DNA of 64,000 nucleotides. Origin: Desertifilum tharense IPPAS B-1220. Its GTDB lineage: Bacteria; Cyanobacteriota; Cyanobacteriia; Cyanobacteriales; Desertifilaceae. The stretch is from the NCBI RefSeq assembly GCF_001746915.1, contig NZ_MJGC01000038.1:54094-118093 (forward strand), written 5' to 3'. Below are positions 36,241 to 44,867 of this stretch, in pieces (the first letter of the stretch is position 1; the number at the start of each line of letters is the position of its first letter). The notes beneath the pieces are model-generated. The model was given only the letters and a program-made list of their open reading frames with translations. It had not been told where the DNA came from and made no database searches. The translations under genes and the position numbers were made by a program.

Positions 36241-37326
36241 TTAATTACCCCCCAATAATAAGCGGATCAGTTGAATAAACTGCATCACCGCACTAGCGGG
36301 GCCGGATAAACGGTTAGCCGTGTTGAGTCGAGTGGCAGTACGGGTTGTTGGCACCACGATCACGTCCCCTTCTTCAATTTGAAAATTATCCGTCAGAGTG
36401 CTGAGATCGAGACGCTGTTCTTCCACCCGTCCATCCTCTTGAACCCGAATAAACGAAACCTCGTTCAGTTTTGCATCTGGCGTCGGGCCTCCAGCGATCG
36501 CGATCGCGCTACTGAGCGAACTTCCTGGTGGTACAGCTTTCTCCCCAGGAATCTTCACCTCCCCTACAACCCGCACCCGTACTGTTAGCGGCGCAATACT
36601 CGAACGGGCAATTAACCGGCGATCGAACTCTTCATCTGAGTTGAGCCTAGGCACAAAAATCGAATCGCCATCCCGCAACAGCAAGTCGCGCGAAGCATTC
36701 GATGTCACCGCATCTAAAAGATTAATCGTTTGAGTACCCGTTCCCCCCACTACCCCCGCTCTCACCAATTGAATCGCTCGAATATCCGCATTTTTGGTAA
36801 TTCCTCCCGCTTTGAGCAAAGCACTACTCAGCGTCGGTAATTCAAAAAACTCATTGCCAATAGTTGTAATATCAGGAACGTTATTTAACTGCAAAGGTCC
36901 CGGACGCTGCACCTCTCCAGCCACATTCACCCTCACCGGCCGCAACTTGACTAAATCAACACTCACCACCGGATCTCTAACCCAAACTCCCAGACGAGCC
37001 GTTAAATCCTGAGCCACCTGCGCCGGGGTGCGTCCTGCAATGGGAACCAAACCCACCAACGGTAAGGCAATTGTCCCATCCGGCAACACGACCTTGCGAC
37101 CTGTAAATTCTGAGTAATCAAAGACAATAATTTCAATTTGATCGCCAGGGCCTAACAGATAGCTGGTATCGAGCGGACTTGCGCCCACATCAGGCACGGC
37201 TTGCGCTCGCACTGGCCCAGAAAGGCTGGCAACTCCTGCAACACTCGCACCAAGAATCAGCAAAGAGGGTGCAATCCAGACAGGTATTGCTGAGGCGGTT
37301 AATAAACAACTGAGGCGTTTTAGCAT
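36241..37326 (-). CDS. Polysaccharide export protein (Wza-like, SLBB)
   Basis: The 361-residue protein has a signal peptide (about 1-43, ending VRAQA). A Poly_export domain follows (LGPGDQIEIIVFDYSEFTG, then GTIALPLVGLVPIAGRTPAQV), and SLBB domains occur at about 140-290. It ends with a short hydrophobic segment. It should form the outer-membrane/periplasmic channel for exopolysaccharide export. The Wzc-like kinase stops 6 bases upstream on the same strand, so the two form an operon. Cyanobacterial Wza proteins are often like this, without a Cys lipobox. Confidence 0.9.
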   Translation of the reverse strand: MLKRLSCLLTASAIPVWIAPSLLILGASVAGVASLSGPVRAQAVPDVGASPLDTSYLLGPGDQIEIIVFDYSEFTGRKVVLPDGTIALPLVGLVPIAGRTPAQVAQDLTARLGVWVRDPVVSVDLVKLRPVRVNVAGEVQRPGPLQLNNVPDITTIGNEFFELPTLSSALLKAGGITKNADIRAIQLVRAGVVGGTGTQTINLLDAVTSNASRDLLLRDGDSIFVPRLNSDEEFDRRLIARSSIAPLTVRVRVVGEVKIPGEKAVPPGSSLSSAIAIAGGPTPDAKLNEVSFIRVQEDGRVEEQRLDLSTLTDNFQIEEGDVIVVPTTRTATRLNTANRLSGPASAVMQFIQLIRLLLGGN

Positions 37327-37332
37327 GAAAAC

Positions 37333-39570
37333 TTATCTATCCCAGTCTGGGAACGATGGATCGGATGAACTTTCAGAAGGAACGGTCACCTTTTTAATGG
37401 CGGCATCTTTGTATTTACCTTTGTGGTAAGCCTTGACGCGTTGAAAGGCTCCATCGGGTTCGCTACCCGCGCTGACACCGTTAACGACCAGACCTAAAAC
37501 ATTTTGTCCTGACTGAGCCAAGATTTCGCGGGCCCCGCCAGCGCTAGCCGTATCAATAATACCGGGACGAGTCACCAGCAACAGCCCATCGGTCATTTTC
37601 CCTAAAGCGAGGGCATCAGCAACCAGTAAAAACGGGGGGGTGTCGATGATAATGAACTCGTAGTTATCTCTGAATTCTTCTAAAAGCGAGGCCATCCGCT
37701 TGGAGTCAATCAGCGCTAGGGGATTGGGGGGTGTTGCGCCCGATGGCAAAACGTCGAGATTTTCCATTACCTCGCGCACGGCAATATTAAATTTAGCTTG
37801 ATTGGCAATTACGTCGCTCAAGCCTGCCACATTGGTGAGGTTCCAGATTTGGTGCTGCGTAGAATGGCGCATATCGCCATCAATGAGCAAAACTCGCCGC
37901 CCTAATTGAGCGGTAGCCACGGCTAAGTTAGCCGCGACAGTTGATTTCCCTTCCTGGGAAACCGCGCTGGTGACAACAATGATTCTAATTTCGCGATCGG
38001 GACTAATAAATTTGAGATTGGCTTGTAAGGTGCGATAGGCTTCGCTAGTATAGGTGGTCGGTTGGTCGCGGGTGGGGAGCAGGGGAATTTCCCGACGAGA
38101 GCTAAAGCCTAGGAAGCCGAAGCGTTTTTTGGTGGCGGGAATCATCCCCAACAGGGTATAGCGGAATAGCATTCGCAATTCTTTGGCGGTTTTGATGGAG
38201 GGGTCCATCAATTCCAAGAGGAAGGCGGTGAGAACGTACAACATGCTACCGCCCACAACGCCAGCAGCCACGAGCAATTTCTTATTGGGGGCTACGGGAT
38301 TAACGGGCAGGGTGGCGTAGGAAATGACGCGGGCATTCCCGACGTTCTGGTTTTCGGCAATTCGGACTTCTTGGAGGTTTCTTAACAGGATTTGGTAAGC
38401 GGATTGAGCCGCATCGAGTTGTCGCTGGAGGTCGCGCTGTTGCTGCTCTAGACGCGGTAGGGCATTGGCGCGATCGCGATAGCTGCCTTGCGCCCTCACT
38501 AAGGCGCTGACGTTACTCCCTAACCCCAACCGTTGTACTTCCGCATTCACTAAATCGGCGGTTAGCTGCTGTTGCAGTTCGCCAATTTGCAAATCTCGTC
38601 GATCCACCGCTTGATTGTTGCCCAAAACCTGGGCGACGCGCTCTTGAAGCAGATCGCTTAATGCGGCTTCTCGACGTTCGAGATTAGTAATAATCGGGTG
38701 CTGAGATTGGTAGCGAGTCCGTTGAACGGCTAATTGATCCTGGACTTTCTGGTATTCGGTTAAAACTTGTTGAATTGCGGCTGACTGACTCAACGTATTG
38801 ATCGCTAGTGCTTGTTGCGGGTTCAGCCCCATTTGACTTTGCAAGGCTTGGCTGCGAGCCGTCGCGTCTTCATATTGCGCTTGGGCTTTAATTACCTCGC
38901 TATCGAGGTTAGAAATCGAAATCACCGCAGAGGTGGCTTCATCTTGCAGGGAAACAACGCTATTTTCCTCTTTAAAGGCGCGGAGGGCTGCTTCGGCTTG
39001 GCGCACGGTTTCTTCGGTGTCTGGAAGCTGCTGCATGATGAATTCGCGAGCCGCCGTTGCTTCCCGACGGTTCACCAAAATATTGTTATTGATGTAGACA
39101 TCCATCAATTTGTTAACTGCATCAGCCGCCTCTTTGGGATACTGGCTTTTAAAGGCAATCATTAATACATCTGTCCCCTCAATCTTTTTGACATTGAGCT
39201 GGGACAGAAAATCGCCGGGAGGAATGAACTTGCCCTGATCGTCGCGGAAATTCAAAGCCTCCACAGTTTCTTTGACAATGGGCATGGAGCTAATCACTTC
39301 CGCTTCAGTATCCAAGGGGTTATTGAATTGGGTCAAGGTGTCTAGCTGACCAATTTTCGCTCCGGCATCGGTAACGAGTGCAGAGGTTGTGTTTTGCTTT
39401 TTAAATAACAACTTGCCTTGGGCTTCATAAACCGGATCGGCCGTTGCTGCTTTATAGGTCGCGAGGGTGACAATCAATGCAAAAACACTTGATGCAGGTA
39501 GCCAGTGTCGCTTGAGTACCAGCCAGTATTTCTGAAAATCTATGCCTTCAGTGTAATCGGTAGAGTCCAT
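37333..39570 (-). CDS. Wzc-like polysaccharide co-polymerase with BY-kinase domain
   Basis: The 745-residue protein has an N-terminal Wzz-type membrane span (near 25-45), a long periplasmic coiled coil (about 160-400), a GNVR-like segment and a second membrane span near 430. A cytoplasmic ATPase domain follows, with Walker A SQEGKSTVAANLA (about 535), Walker A' LLIDGDMR (about 565) and Walker B FIIIDTPPFLLVADAL. The C-terminus is short and has only one Tyr (GKYKDAA), so autophosphorylation on a Tyr cluster is doubtful. It would control chain length and export with the Wza-like protein encoded just downstream. Confidence 0.92.
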   Translation of the reverse strand: MDSTDYTEGIDFQKYWLVLKRHWLPASSVFALIVTLATYKAATADPVYEAQGKLLFKKQNTTSALVTDAGAKIGQLDTLTQFNNPLDTEAEVISSMPIVKETVEALNFRDDQGKFIPPGDFLSQLNVKKIEGTDVLMIAFKSQYPKEAADAVNKLMDVYINNNILVNRREATAAREFIMQQLPDTEETVRQAEAALRAFKEENSVVSLQDEATSAVISISNLDSEVIKAQAQYEDATARSQALQSQMGLNPQQALAINTLSQSAAIQQVLTEYQKVQDQLAVQRTRYQSQHPIITNLERREAALSDLLQERVAQVLGNNQAVDRRDLQIGELQQQLTADLVNAEVQRLGLGSNVSALVRAQGSYRDRANALPRLEQQQRDLQRQLDAAQSAYQILLRNLQEVRIAENQNVGNARVISYATLPVNPVAPNKKLLVAAGVVGGSMLYVLTAFLLELMDPSIKTAKELRMLFRYTLLGMIPATKKRFGFLGFSSRREIPLLPTRDQPTTYTSEAYRTLQANLKFISPDREIRIIVVTSAVSQEGKSTVAANLAVATAQLGRRVLLIDGDMRHSTQHQIWNLTNVAGLSDVIANQAKFNIAVREVMENLDVLPSGATPPNPLALIDSKRMASLLEEFRDNYEFIIIDTPPFLLVADALALGKMTDGLLLVTRPGIIDTASAGGAREILAQSGQNVLGLVVNGVSAGSEPDGAFQRVKAYHKGKYKDAAIKKVTVPSESSSDPSFPDWDR

Positions 39571-39667
39571 GAAACATCCCTTGAGGAGGCTCTCGTGTCT
39601 ATTTTGGCTTAATTACCTGCTAGATCGCCACGCAGTTTATACTTGATTGACTATCGCGATCCTAAAT

Positions 39668-39768
39668 GAGTTGCAAACCAAGCAGGGACTTAAGTCCCTC
39701 GTTTGCTAAGGCATTCACAATCTATTGGCGATTAATCGCCTTGCACCCTTAATGTTTGCGAACGACTC
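39668..39768. repeat. Composite palindromic element, possible REP/MITE
   Basis: Two 14-base perfect palindromes, GGGACTTAAGTCCC (39685-39698) and GGCGATTAATCGCC (39727-39740), lie in a 100-base unit. The left one is flanked by GCAAAC / GTTTGC. The ends, GAGTTGCAAAC and GTTTGCGAACGACTC, form imperfect inverted repeats, so the whole unit can fold as an outer stem with two inner hairpins. It resembles small mobile or REP-type repeats common in cyanobacteria, but the exact family is not identified. Confidence 0.6.
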
Positions 39769-39770
39769 AA

Positions 39771-40070
39771 CGCTATACTAACCATTTTTAGATGCCATTG
39801 AGTGCTTGAGACTGTTAAAGATCGCGATCGCAGTTGCTCCCCAATCGAAGGATTGAACCAGCGGAACCCCAGTCCCAATCGGGTAGCTATTATAGCTTTT
39901 CTCGCTGCCCAGTTTGGGTAAACTTACCCTAGCCAAGCGCCCCACCGGCTGGAGATCGGCAAGGGTCTACCCCAAAGGAATCGTTAATCTCTAACTCCGA
40001 TGGCTCTGGCTTTGATATATGATAGGCATCTTGTTTACCTTTTTTGCTCTGTTGCCGAAAAACTCCACCC
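39771..40070. other. Upstream region of pyruvate kinase
   Basis: This 300-base stretch has no convincing gene. GCGATCGC-type sites occur, and a GGTTCAATCC string is present on the minus strand, but the surrounding sequence does not fold as a tRNA. The pyruvate kinase promoter should be here; no clear box was identified. Confidence 0.45.
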
Positions 40071-41831
40071 ATGCAACTGCACGATTCCTTGCGTCGGACG
40101 AAGATTGTTGCCACGATTGGTCCTGCAACCAGTCAACCAGATGTTCTCCGCAGTCTTATTGAAGCGGGTGCCACCACGCTGCGACTCAATTTTTCCCACG
40201 GCACCCATGAAGATCATCAACGCTCGATTCGCCTGATTCGGCAGATTTCTTTTGAGCTGAATCAACCTGTAGGCATTCTCCAAGACTTGCAAGGCCCCAA
40301 AATTCGTCTCGGCCGCTTTGAGAATGGGTCAATTTTAGTCAATAAAGGCGATCGCTTCACGCTGACCAGCAATCCCATGATTGGGAACCAAGCCATCAGT
40401 TCTGTCACCTACGAACCCCTAGCCGATGAAGTTCCTGTCGATGCCACCATTCTGCTCGATGACGGCCGGGTGGAGATGCTGGTTGAAGAAGTAGACCAAG
40501 GCAGCCGACAATTACATTGTCGCGTCGTCGTTGGGGGCGTCCTCTCTAACAACAAAGGCGTTAACTTCCCAGGCGTCTACCTCTCCATTAAAGCCTTAAC
40601 CGAAAAAGACCGAGAAGATTTAAGATTTGGTCTCAATCAAGGGATTGACTGGGTAGCGCTTTCCTTTGTCCGCAACCCGCAAGATGTCCTCGAAATTAAA
40701 GAACTCATCTTTAACGCGGGTAAACAAATTCCCGTCATCGTCAAAATCGAAAAACACGAAGCCATCGAGCAAATGGACGCTATTTTAAGCCTCTCCGATG
40801 GCGTCATGGTGGCTCGCGGAGATTTGGGCGTTGAACTGCCCGCCGAAGATGTCCCTATTTTACAGAAACGCTTAATTACAACAGCGAACCGCCTGGGAAT
40901 TCCAGTAATTACAGCCACTCAAATGCTGGATAGCATGGTTCACTCGCCCCGTCCAACCCGCGCGGAGATTTCTGACGTGGCTAATGCGATTCTAGATGGT
41001 ACGGATGCCGTCATGCTTTCCAACGAAACGGCGGTGGGGAAACATCCCGTAGAAGCAGTGGCAACAATGGCCCGGATTGCAATTCGCACTGAGCGAGAAA
41101 TGAAGGCGCATCAAGCCCATCCGAATACGCGCCGTTCAATCCCCAATTCGATTTCTCAAGCCGTGAGCCGCATTGCCGAACAATTGGAAGCCAGTGCAAT
41201 TATGACCCTGACGAAAACCGGGGCTACTGCGCGGAATGTTTCCAAGTTTCGTCCCAAAAAACCGATTCTGGCGGTGACTCCCCATGTCGATGTGGCGCGT
41301 CGCTTGCAACTGGTTTGGGGGGTTACGCCCTTATTGGTGTTAGATTTGGCTTCGACGAATCAAACCTTCCAAGCGGCTTTAGGGGTGGCTCAAGAAAAGT
41401 ATTTGTTGCAGGAAGGCGATCTAGTGGTCATGACTGCCGGGACTTTACAGGGCGTTCCCGGTTCAACAGATTTAATTAAGGTGGAAGTTGTAACCGCCGT
41501 TTTATGCAGTGGAACGGGGGTAGGACAGGGGTTTGTCAGCGGTCGGGCGAGGATTGCTCATAATGGCATTGATGTCACTCACTTTAATCCCGGTGAGATT
41601 TTAGTCGCCCCTTCAACCAGTGCTGATTTTGTGGATGCGATCCGCAAGGCGGCGGGTGTGGTGACAGAAGAAGAGAGTTTAACTAGCCATGCGGTGGTGA
41701 TTGGTTTGCGCTTGGGAATTCCGGTGATGGTGGGTGTGAAACGGGCAACAGAAGTGATTCGCGATGGCTCAATGCTGACGCTGGATTTACAGCGCGGTTT
41801 GGTTTACTCCGGTGCGATTGGTCCATCTTAG
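40071..41831 (+). CDS. pyk: Pyruvate kinase with C-terminal PEP-utiliser domain
   Basis: I choose the ATG at 40071 (MQLHDSLRRTKIVATIGPAT); the frame is open nine codons upstream. The 586-residue protein has the substrate-binding LRLNFSHGTHEDH, the catalytic-Lys signature VKIEKHEAIEQMD, MVARGDLGVELP and ATQMLDSM motifs. A C-terminal extension (about 500-585) with SLTSHAVVIGLRLGIPVMVG is a PEP-utilising mobile-domain homologue, found in cyanobacterial and some bacillar pyruvate kinases. It converts phosphoenolpyruvate and ADP to pyruvate and ATP. Confidence 0.95.
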   Translation: MQLHDSLRRTKIVATIGPATSQPDVLRSLIEAGATTLRLNFSHGTHEDHQRSIRLIRQISFELNQPVGILQDLQGPKIRLGRFENGSILVNKGDRFTLTSNPMIGNQAISSVTYEPLADEVPVDATILLDDGRVEMLVEEVDQGSRQLHCRVVVGGVLSNNKGVNFPGVYLSIKALTEKDREDLRFGLNQGIDWVALSFVRNPQDVLEIKELIFNAGKQIPVIVKIEKHEAIEQMDAILSLSDGVMVARGDLGVELPAEDVPILQKRLITTANRLGIPVITATQMLDSMVHSPRPTRAEISDVANAILDGTDAVMLSNETAVGKHPVEAVATMARIAIRTEREMKAHQAHPNTRRSIPNSISQAVSRIAEQLEASAIMTLTKTGATARNVSKFRPKKPILAVTPHVDVARRLQLVWGVTPLLVLDLASTNQTFQAALGVAQEKYLLQEGDLVVMTAGTLQGVPGSTDLIKVEVVTAVLCSGTGVGQGFVSGRARIAHNGIDVTHFNPGEILVAPSTSADFVDAIRKAAGVVTEEESLTSHAVVIGLRLGIPVMVGVKRATEVIRDGSMLTLDLQRGLVYSGAIGPS

Positions 41832-41946
41832 GGGATGGGCTTGGGCAACAGCAGTGCTGAATAGAGGTCGCTCTTTGGGTTGATTGAGGGCGATCGCGCT
41901 CGGATACACAATAAAACTATTCCGCGATCGCGTTCGGTACTCTCCC

Positions 41947-42504
41947 ATGAATCTCATCACCCGAATCGGCTTAACTTTAGCAGCTCTTGCTTCGATGGGC
42001 ATTCACGCTCATTTTGCCAAAGCTGTGCAACTTGCCGATGGCAGCACCCATTTTGTTCAACCCCCCCGCCTATTGTCTGCCAGTACAAGCTTTAATACGG
42101 TTAACGTATGGCACGCTAGCTATGATTTCACCCTAGATTTGCCTGAGAATGCAGGCGAACCCTTGCAGCGCGTCACCATTGCTTTGCGGGAGGGGGGAGA
42201 TTTTCCTCAATTTTTCCTTCAAGAAAGCCGCGCCTTTGCAGGAGGTTCTTCCCGGCGGGGTCAAGCTTTAAATTTGCAAGGCGTCACTCAAGACCGTCAA
42301 TCGCAAAGTCTAACCGTTATCTTCGATCCGCCCGTAACACCAGGTCAAACCGTCACCATTCGCCTGTATCCGATTCGCAACCCGCGCTTTGGGGGCGTTT
42401 ATCTGTTTGGCGTGACTGCTTTTCCACCGGGAGAACAGGCGCGGGGTCAGTTTTTAGGCTACGGACGCTTGCACTTTTATGAGGGCGATCGCTTCTGGTA
42501 TTAA
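41947..42504 (+). CDS. DUF2808 secreted protein
   Basis: The ATG at 41947 gives a 185-residue protein with a signal peptide (MNLITRIGLTLAALASMGIH..., about 1-26); the frame is open 21 codons upstream but that is not signal-like. Mature residues include STHFVQPPRL and FDPPVTPGQTVTIRLYPIRNP, typical of the DUF2808 family of cyanobacterial secreted beta-rich proteins. No enzyme function is known. It stands alone between pyruvate kinase and the DUF2993 gene. Confidence 0.85.
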   Translation: MNLITRIGLTLAALASMGIHAHFAKAVQLADGSTHFVQPPRLLSASTSFNTVNVWHASYDFTLDLPENAGEPLQRVTIALREGGDFPQFFLQESRAFAGGSSRRGQALNLQGVTQDRQSQSLTVIFDPPVTPGQTVTIRLYPIRNPRFGGVYLFGVTAFPPGEQARGQFLGYGRLHFYEGDRFWY

Positions 42505-42589
42505 TCGATTTTGAGCTAGCCACTGTAACCGTTAGCCGTTAGATTAACTATGAAAGTTCAATTTTACGGCGCAGACAACATAAATATTC

Positions 42590-43393
42590 ATGGAATTTCT
42601 GACGATCCTGCTTTCGGGTTTGCTCCTATTGGCTTCTCCCATTGGCTTAGTGGTCGATCGGGTGGGGGAACGGCTGATTCGCTCTCAGTTTGAACGTATC
42701 GAACAGCTTGAAGTCCGAGTCGATAACCCTCCAAGCCATCAATTATTACAAGGGAAGGTTGAACGCATCCAAATTGCAGGACGCGGACTCTGGCTGCAAC
42801 CGGATATTCGACTCGCGGCGGTGGATATTGAAACCGATCCCATCGATCTCGATCTGCCTCAGTTGCGCGAACGGTTAAGACAGCGAGATTTTTCATTTTT
42901 AGAACGACCGATCCAAGCTGGAATTCGTCTGGCTCTGAGCGAAGAGGATATCAACCGGGCATTGCGATCGCCTGCTGTCACCAATCGCCTGCGAACAGCG
43001 GCTAGCCAATTGCTTCCCGGTCCAATGGGCGCTCAAGTCAACCGCTATGAAATCCTCGCCCCTCAAGTAGAATTCTTAGGAAATAATCGCTTTCGCATCC
43101 AGGTTAATTTACAAGAACAGGGAACGGCAACAACCCCGATTACGCTAACCGCAGAAACGGGTTTAGGGACGATTGGCGGACGGAAACTTCAACTTCTGAA
43201 CCCTCGTCTAGAATTAAATGGCACTCCCGTTCCAGAACTCTTTGTTAATTTACTAACAGAAGGGGTTAATCGACGCCTCGACTTGCAAGTGCTAGAGGCT
43301 TCAGGAATTACAGCGCGGCTTTTACAGGTAGAGGTCAATCCGGAACAAATGGAAATGGCTGCGTTTGTAAGATTAGCTCCGCCTTCCCGTTAA
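42590..43393 (+). CDS. DUF2993 protein (LmeA-like)
   Basis: The 267-residue product starts with a hydrophobic segment (about 1-22), likely a signal anchor or signal peptide. The rest is a DUF2993 domain, with the repeated pattern LEVRVDNPPSHQLLQGKVERIQI and NLQEQGTATTPITLTAETGL. DUF2993 proteins bind lipids or act at the cell envelope, as with LmeA in mycobacterial lipomannan synthesis. The function in cyanobacteria is not known. It ends 63 bases before the GerMN gene, probably cotranscribed. Confidence 0.85.
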   Translation: MEFLTILLSGLLLLASPIGLVVDRVGERLIRSQFERIEQLEVRVDNPPSHQLLQGKVERIQIAGRGLWLQPDIRLAAVDIETDPIDLDLPQLRERLRQRDFSFLERPIQAGIRLALSEEDINRALRSPAVTNRLRTAASQLLPGPMGAQVNRYEILAPQVEFLGNNRFRIQVNLQEQGTATTPITLTAETGLGTIGGRKLQLLNPRLELNGTPVPELFVNLLTEGVNRRLDLQVLEASGITARLLQVEVNPEQMEMAAFVRLAPPSR

Positions 43394-43456
43394 GCTTTGC
43401 GCTTTCGTTGACGGTACAATCCGCCTTGCTCAATCATCGGTTTTAGGAGGATCTTT

Positions 43457-44074
43457 ATGCAAGATCAAAAACCCCATCGCAATATTTCTCAAGGCGCAAT
43501 TATTGCTGTTTCTGCTCTCATGCTGGCTGTAGGCGCAGGAACGGCATTCTGGGCGATCAATACGCGCCAAGACCCATCGCCTTCACCCGCACCGACGGCT
43601 CAAGCCAGCCCCACTCCCGGAGAACAGCCCGTAACGCCTGTCCAGGAAACCGTACAAGTGTACTGGATTCGAGATACGGGGAGTAGTTTTCAGCTTACTC
43701 CCAAGCCGGTTGCCGTGCAATCTGGCGTGCAAAATGAGAGCGATCGCCTCGCGACCGCCTTTAATCATCTCCTATCCGAACCGGATAGTCCCGCCGATAC
43801 CTCCGCAATTCCCCCAGGAACGCAGCTACGCGGGGTTGAGGTTAGAAATGATGGCGTGTATGTTAATCTCTCTCAGGAGTTTACTCAGGGTGGCGGTAGC
43901 GCCTCTATGAGCGGCCGCGTGTGGCAGGTGGTCTACACGGCTACTGCAACTGCGCCTAATCGACCGGTCTGGATTTTAGTCGAAGGGCAGCCGATTGAGT
44001 ATCTAGGGGGTGAAGGGCTAACGCTCGATCAGCCTTTGACTCGTGCCAGTGTCGAGCGAGATTTCCCAATTTAA
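43457..44074 (+). CDS. GerMN-domain membrane-anchored protein
   Basis: A strong ribosome-binding site (AGGAGG) lies 6 bases before the ATG. The 205-residue protein has an N-terminal anchor (about 14-34), a Pro/Thr-rich linker, and then a GerMN domain with LRGVEVRNDGVYVNLSQEF and VWQVVYTATATAPNRPVWIL. GerMN domains are found in the spore protein GerM and in many non-sporulating bacteria's envelope proteins, and are thought to bind peptidoglycan. A terminator hairpin follows the gene. Confidence 0.88.
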   Translation: MQDQKPHRNISQGAIIAVSALMLAVGAGTAFWAINTRQDPSPSPAPTAQASPTPGEQPVTPVQETVQVYWIRDTGSSFQLTPKPVAVQSGVQNESDRLATAFNHLLSEPDSPADTSAIPPGTQLRGVEVRNDGVYVNLSQEFTQGGGSASMSGRVWQVVYTATATAPNRPVWILVEGQPIEYLGGEGLTLDQPLTRASVERDFPI

Positions 44075-44082
44075 TCCCTTGA

Positions 44083-44127
44083 AGGGGGTGACTCAGGTTC
44101 TTCCTGAGTTCCCCCACTTATTTTTTT
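44083..44127 (+). terminator. Terminator after the GerMN gene
   Basis: GGGGGTGACTC and GAGTTCCCCC form a GC-rich hairpin around AGGTTCTTCCT, followed by TTATTTTTTT on the plus strand. It starts 9 bases after the stop. Its right end overlaps the minus-strand ArsR gene's last codons. Confidence 0.8.
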
Positions 44128-44471
44128 GCCGTTAAGCTAAAATCGCGAAAATGACGCGCTTGCTGTTCGATGCGAGTGGCAAGGCGATCGCACACCAGAT
44201 TGCAAAGCTCAAAAATGAGTTCGTCTTTAACGCTGTAGTAAGCAGAGGTTCCCTCGGTTCGGCGGTGCAAAATCCCGGCTTGGAGCATGACCTTGAGGTG
44301 TTTTGAGACGTTTGCTTGACTCGTTTGGGTAGCTTCCACTAAGTCTTGTACGCATTTTTCACCATTGCGAAGTAAGTTTAGGATTTTTAGGCGCATTGGT
44401 TCAGCCAGTACGCTGAAATACTCAGCGACTTGTTGCAGAACTTCTTGCGGTACAGGCTGCATGGGTTCCAT
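44118..44471 (-). CDS. ArsR/SmtB-family transcriptional regulator
   Basis: The first in-frame start is GTG at 44477; I prefer the ATG at 44471. The 117-residue protein is a winged helix with LAEPMRLKILNLLRNGEKCVQDLV and the recognition helix TSQANVSKHLKVMLQAGIL. The Cys in EKCVQDL occupies the alpha3 position used by SmtB/ArsR sensors, but the full set of metal ligands is not present, so the signal may be redox or something else. No regulated neighbour is obvious; the divergent gene is the binding-protein kinase at 44868. Confidence 0.88.
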   Translation of the reverse strand: MEPMQPVPQEVLQQVAEYFSVLAEPMRLKILNLLRNGEKCVQDLVEATQTSQANVSKHLKVMLQAGILHRRTEGTSAYYSVKDELIFELCNLVCDRLATRIEQQARHFRDFSLTAKK

Positions 44472-44477
44472 AGCCAC

Positions 44478-44867
44478 TCTCTACTGATCATCAAGCCGAT
44501 CCCCAAATTTTAACAGCCAATGTCCAAATCTTAATAGAAGGTGTTTTGGCTTCGCTTGGGGCGGAGACTGCAATTTCAGACAGGCTGCTAAATTAAACGG
44601 AGAAACCTGCTGTTTCATCAGATACAAATCTCTAGCAGATTTATCAGTAATCTAAAAGTTAAATTATTTATGAACTCAAGCTTATCGAAATTTCTTTATT
44701 TAAAGATTAGTCATAATAGGTCTTTTGTCCCGCAACCCGATTGCTGGCTGCAATCCACTCAAGCGCGATCGCACTTTAGGCAGGTTTCGTCTCAAACAAC
44801 CCCAGTTTAGCCAGCAATGGGCAGTAATGCTGAATAGAAAAACTGCAAGCGCTCAACACTCTTGAAA
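44478..44867. other. Divergent intergenic region, ArsR and binding-protein kinase
   Basis: A 390-base gap between divergent genes that should contain both promoters. No reading frame of note, no strong hairpin and no HIP1-dense segment. I found no clear operator for the ArsR protein. Confidence 0.45.

Noticed and set aside
39830..39900. GGTTCAATCC on the minus strand suggesting a tRNA T-arm
   Set aside because: The flanking bases do not form a T stem, and no acceptor or anticodon arm can be built.
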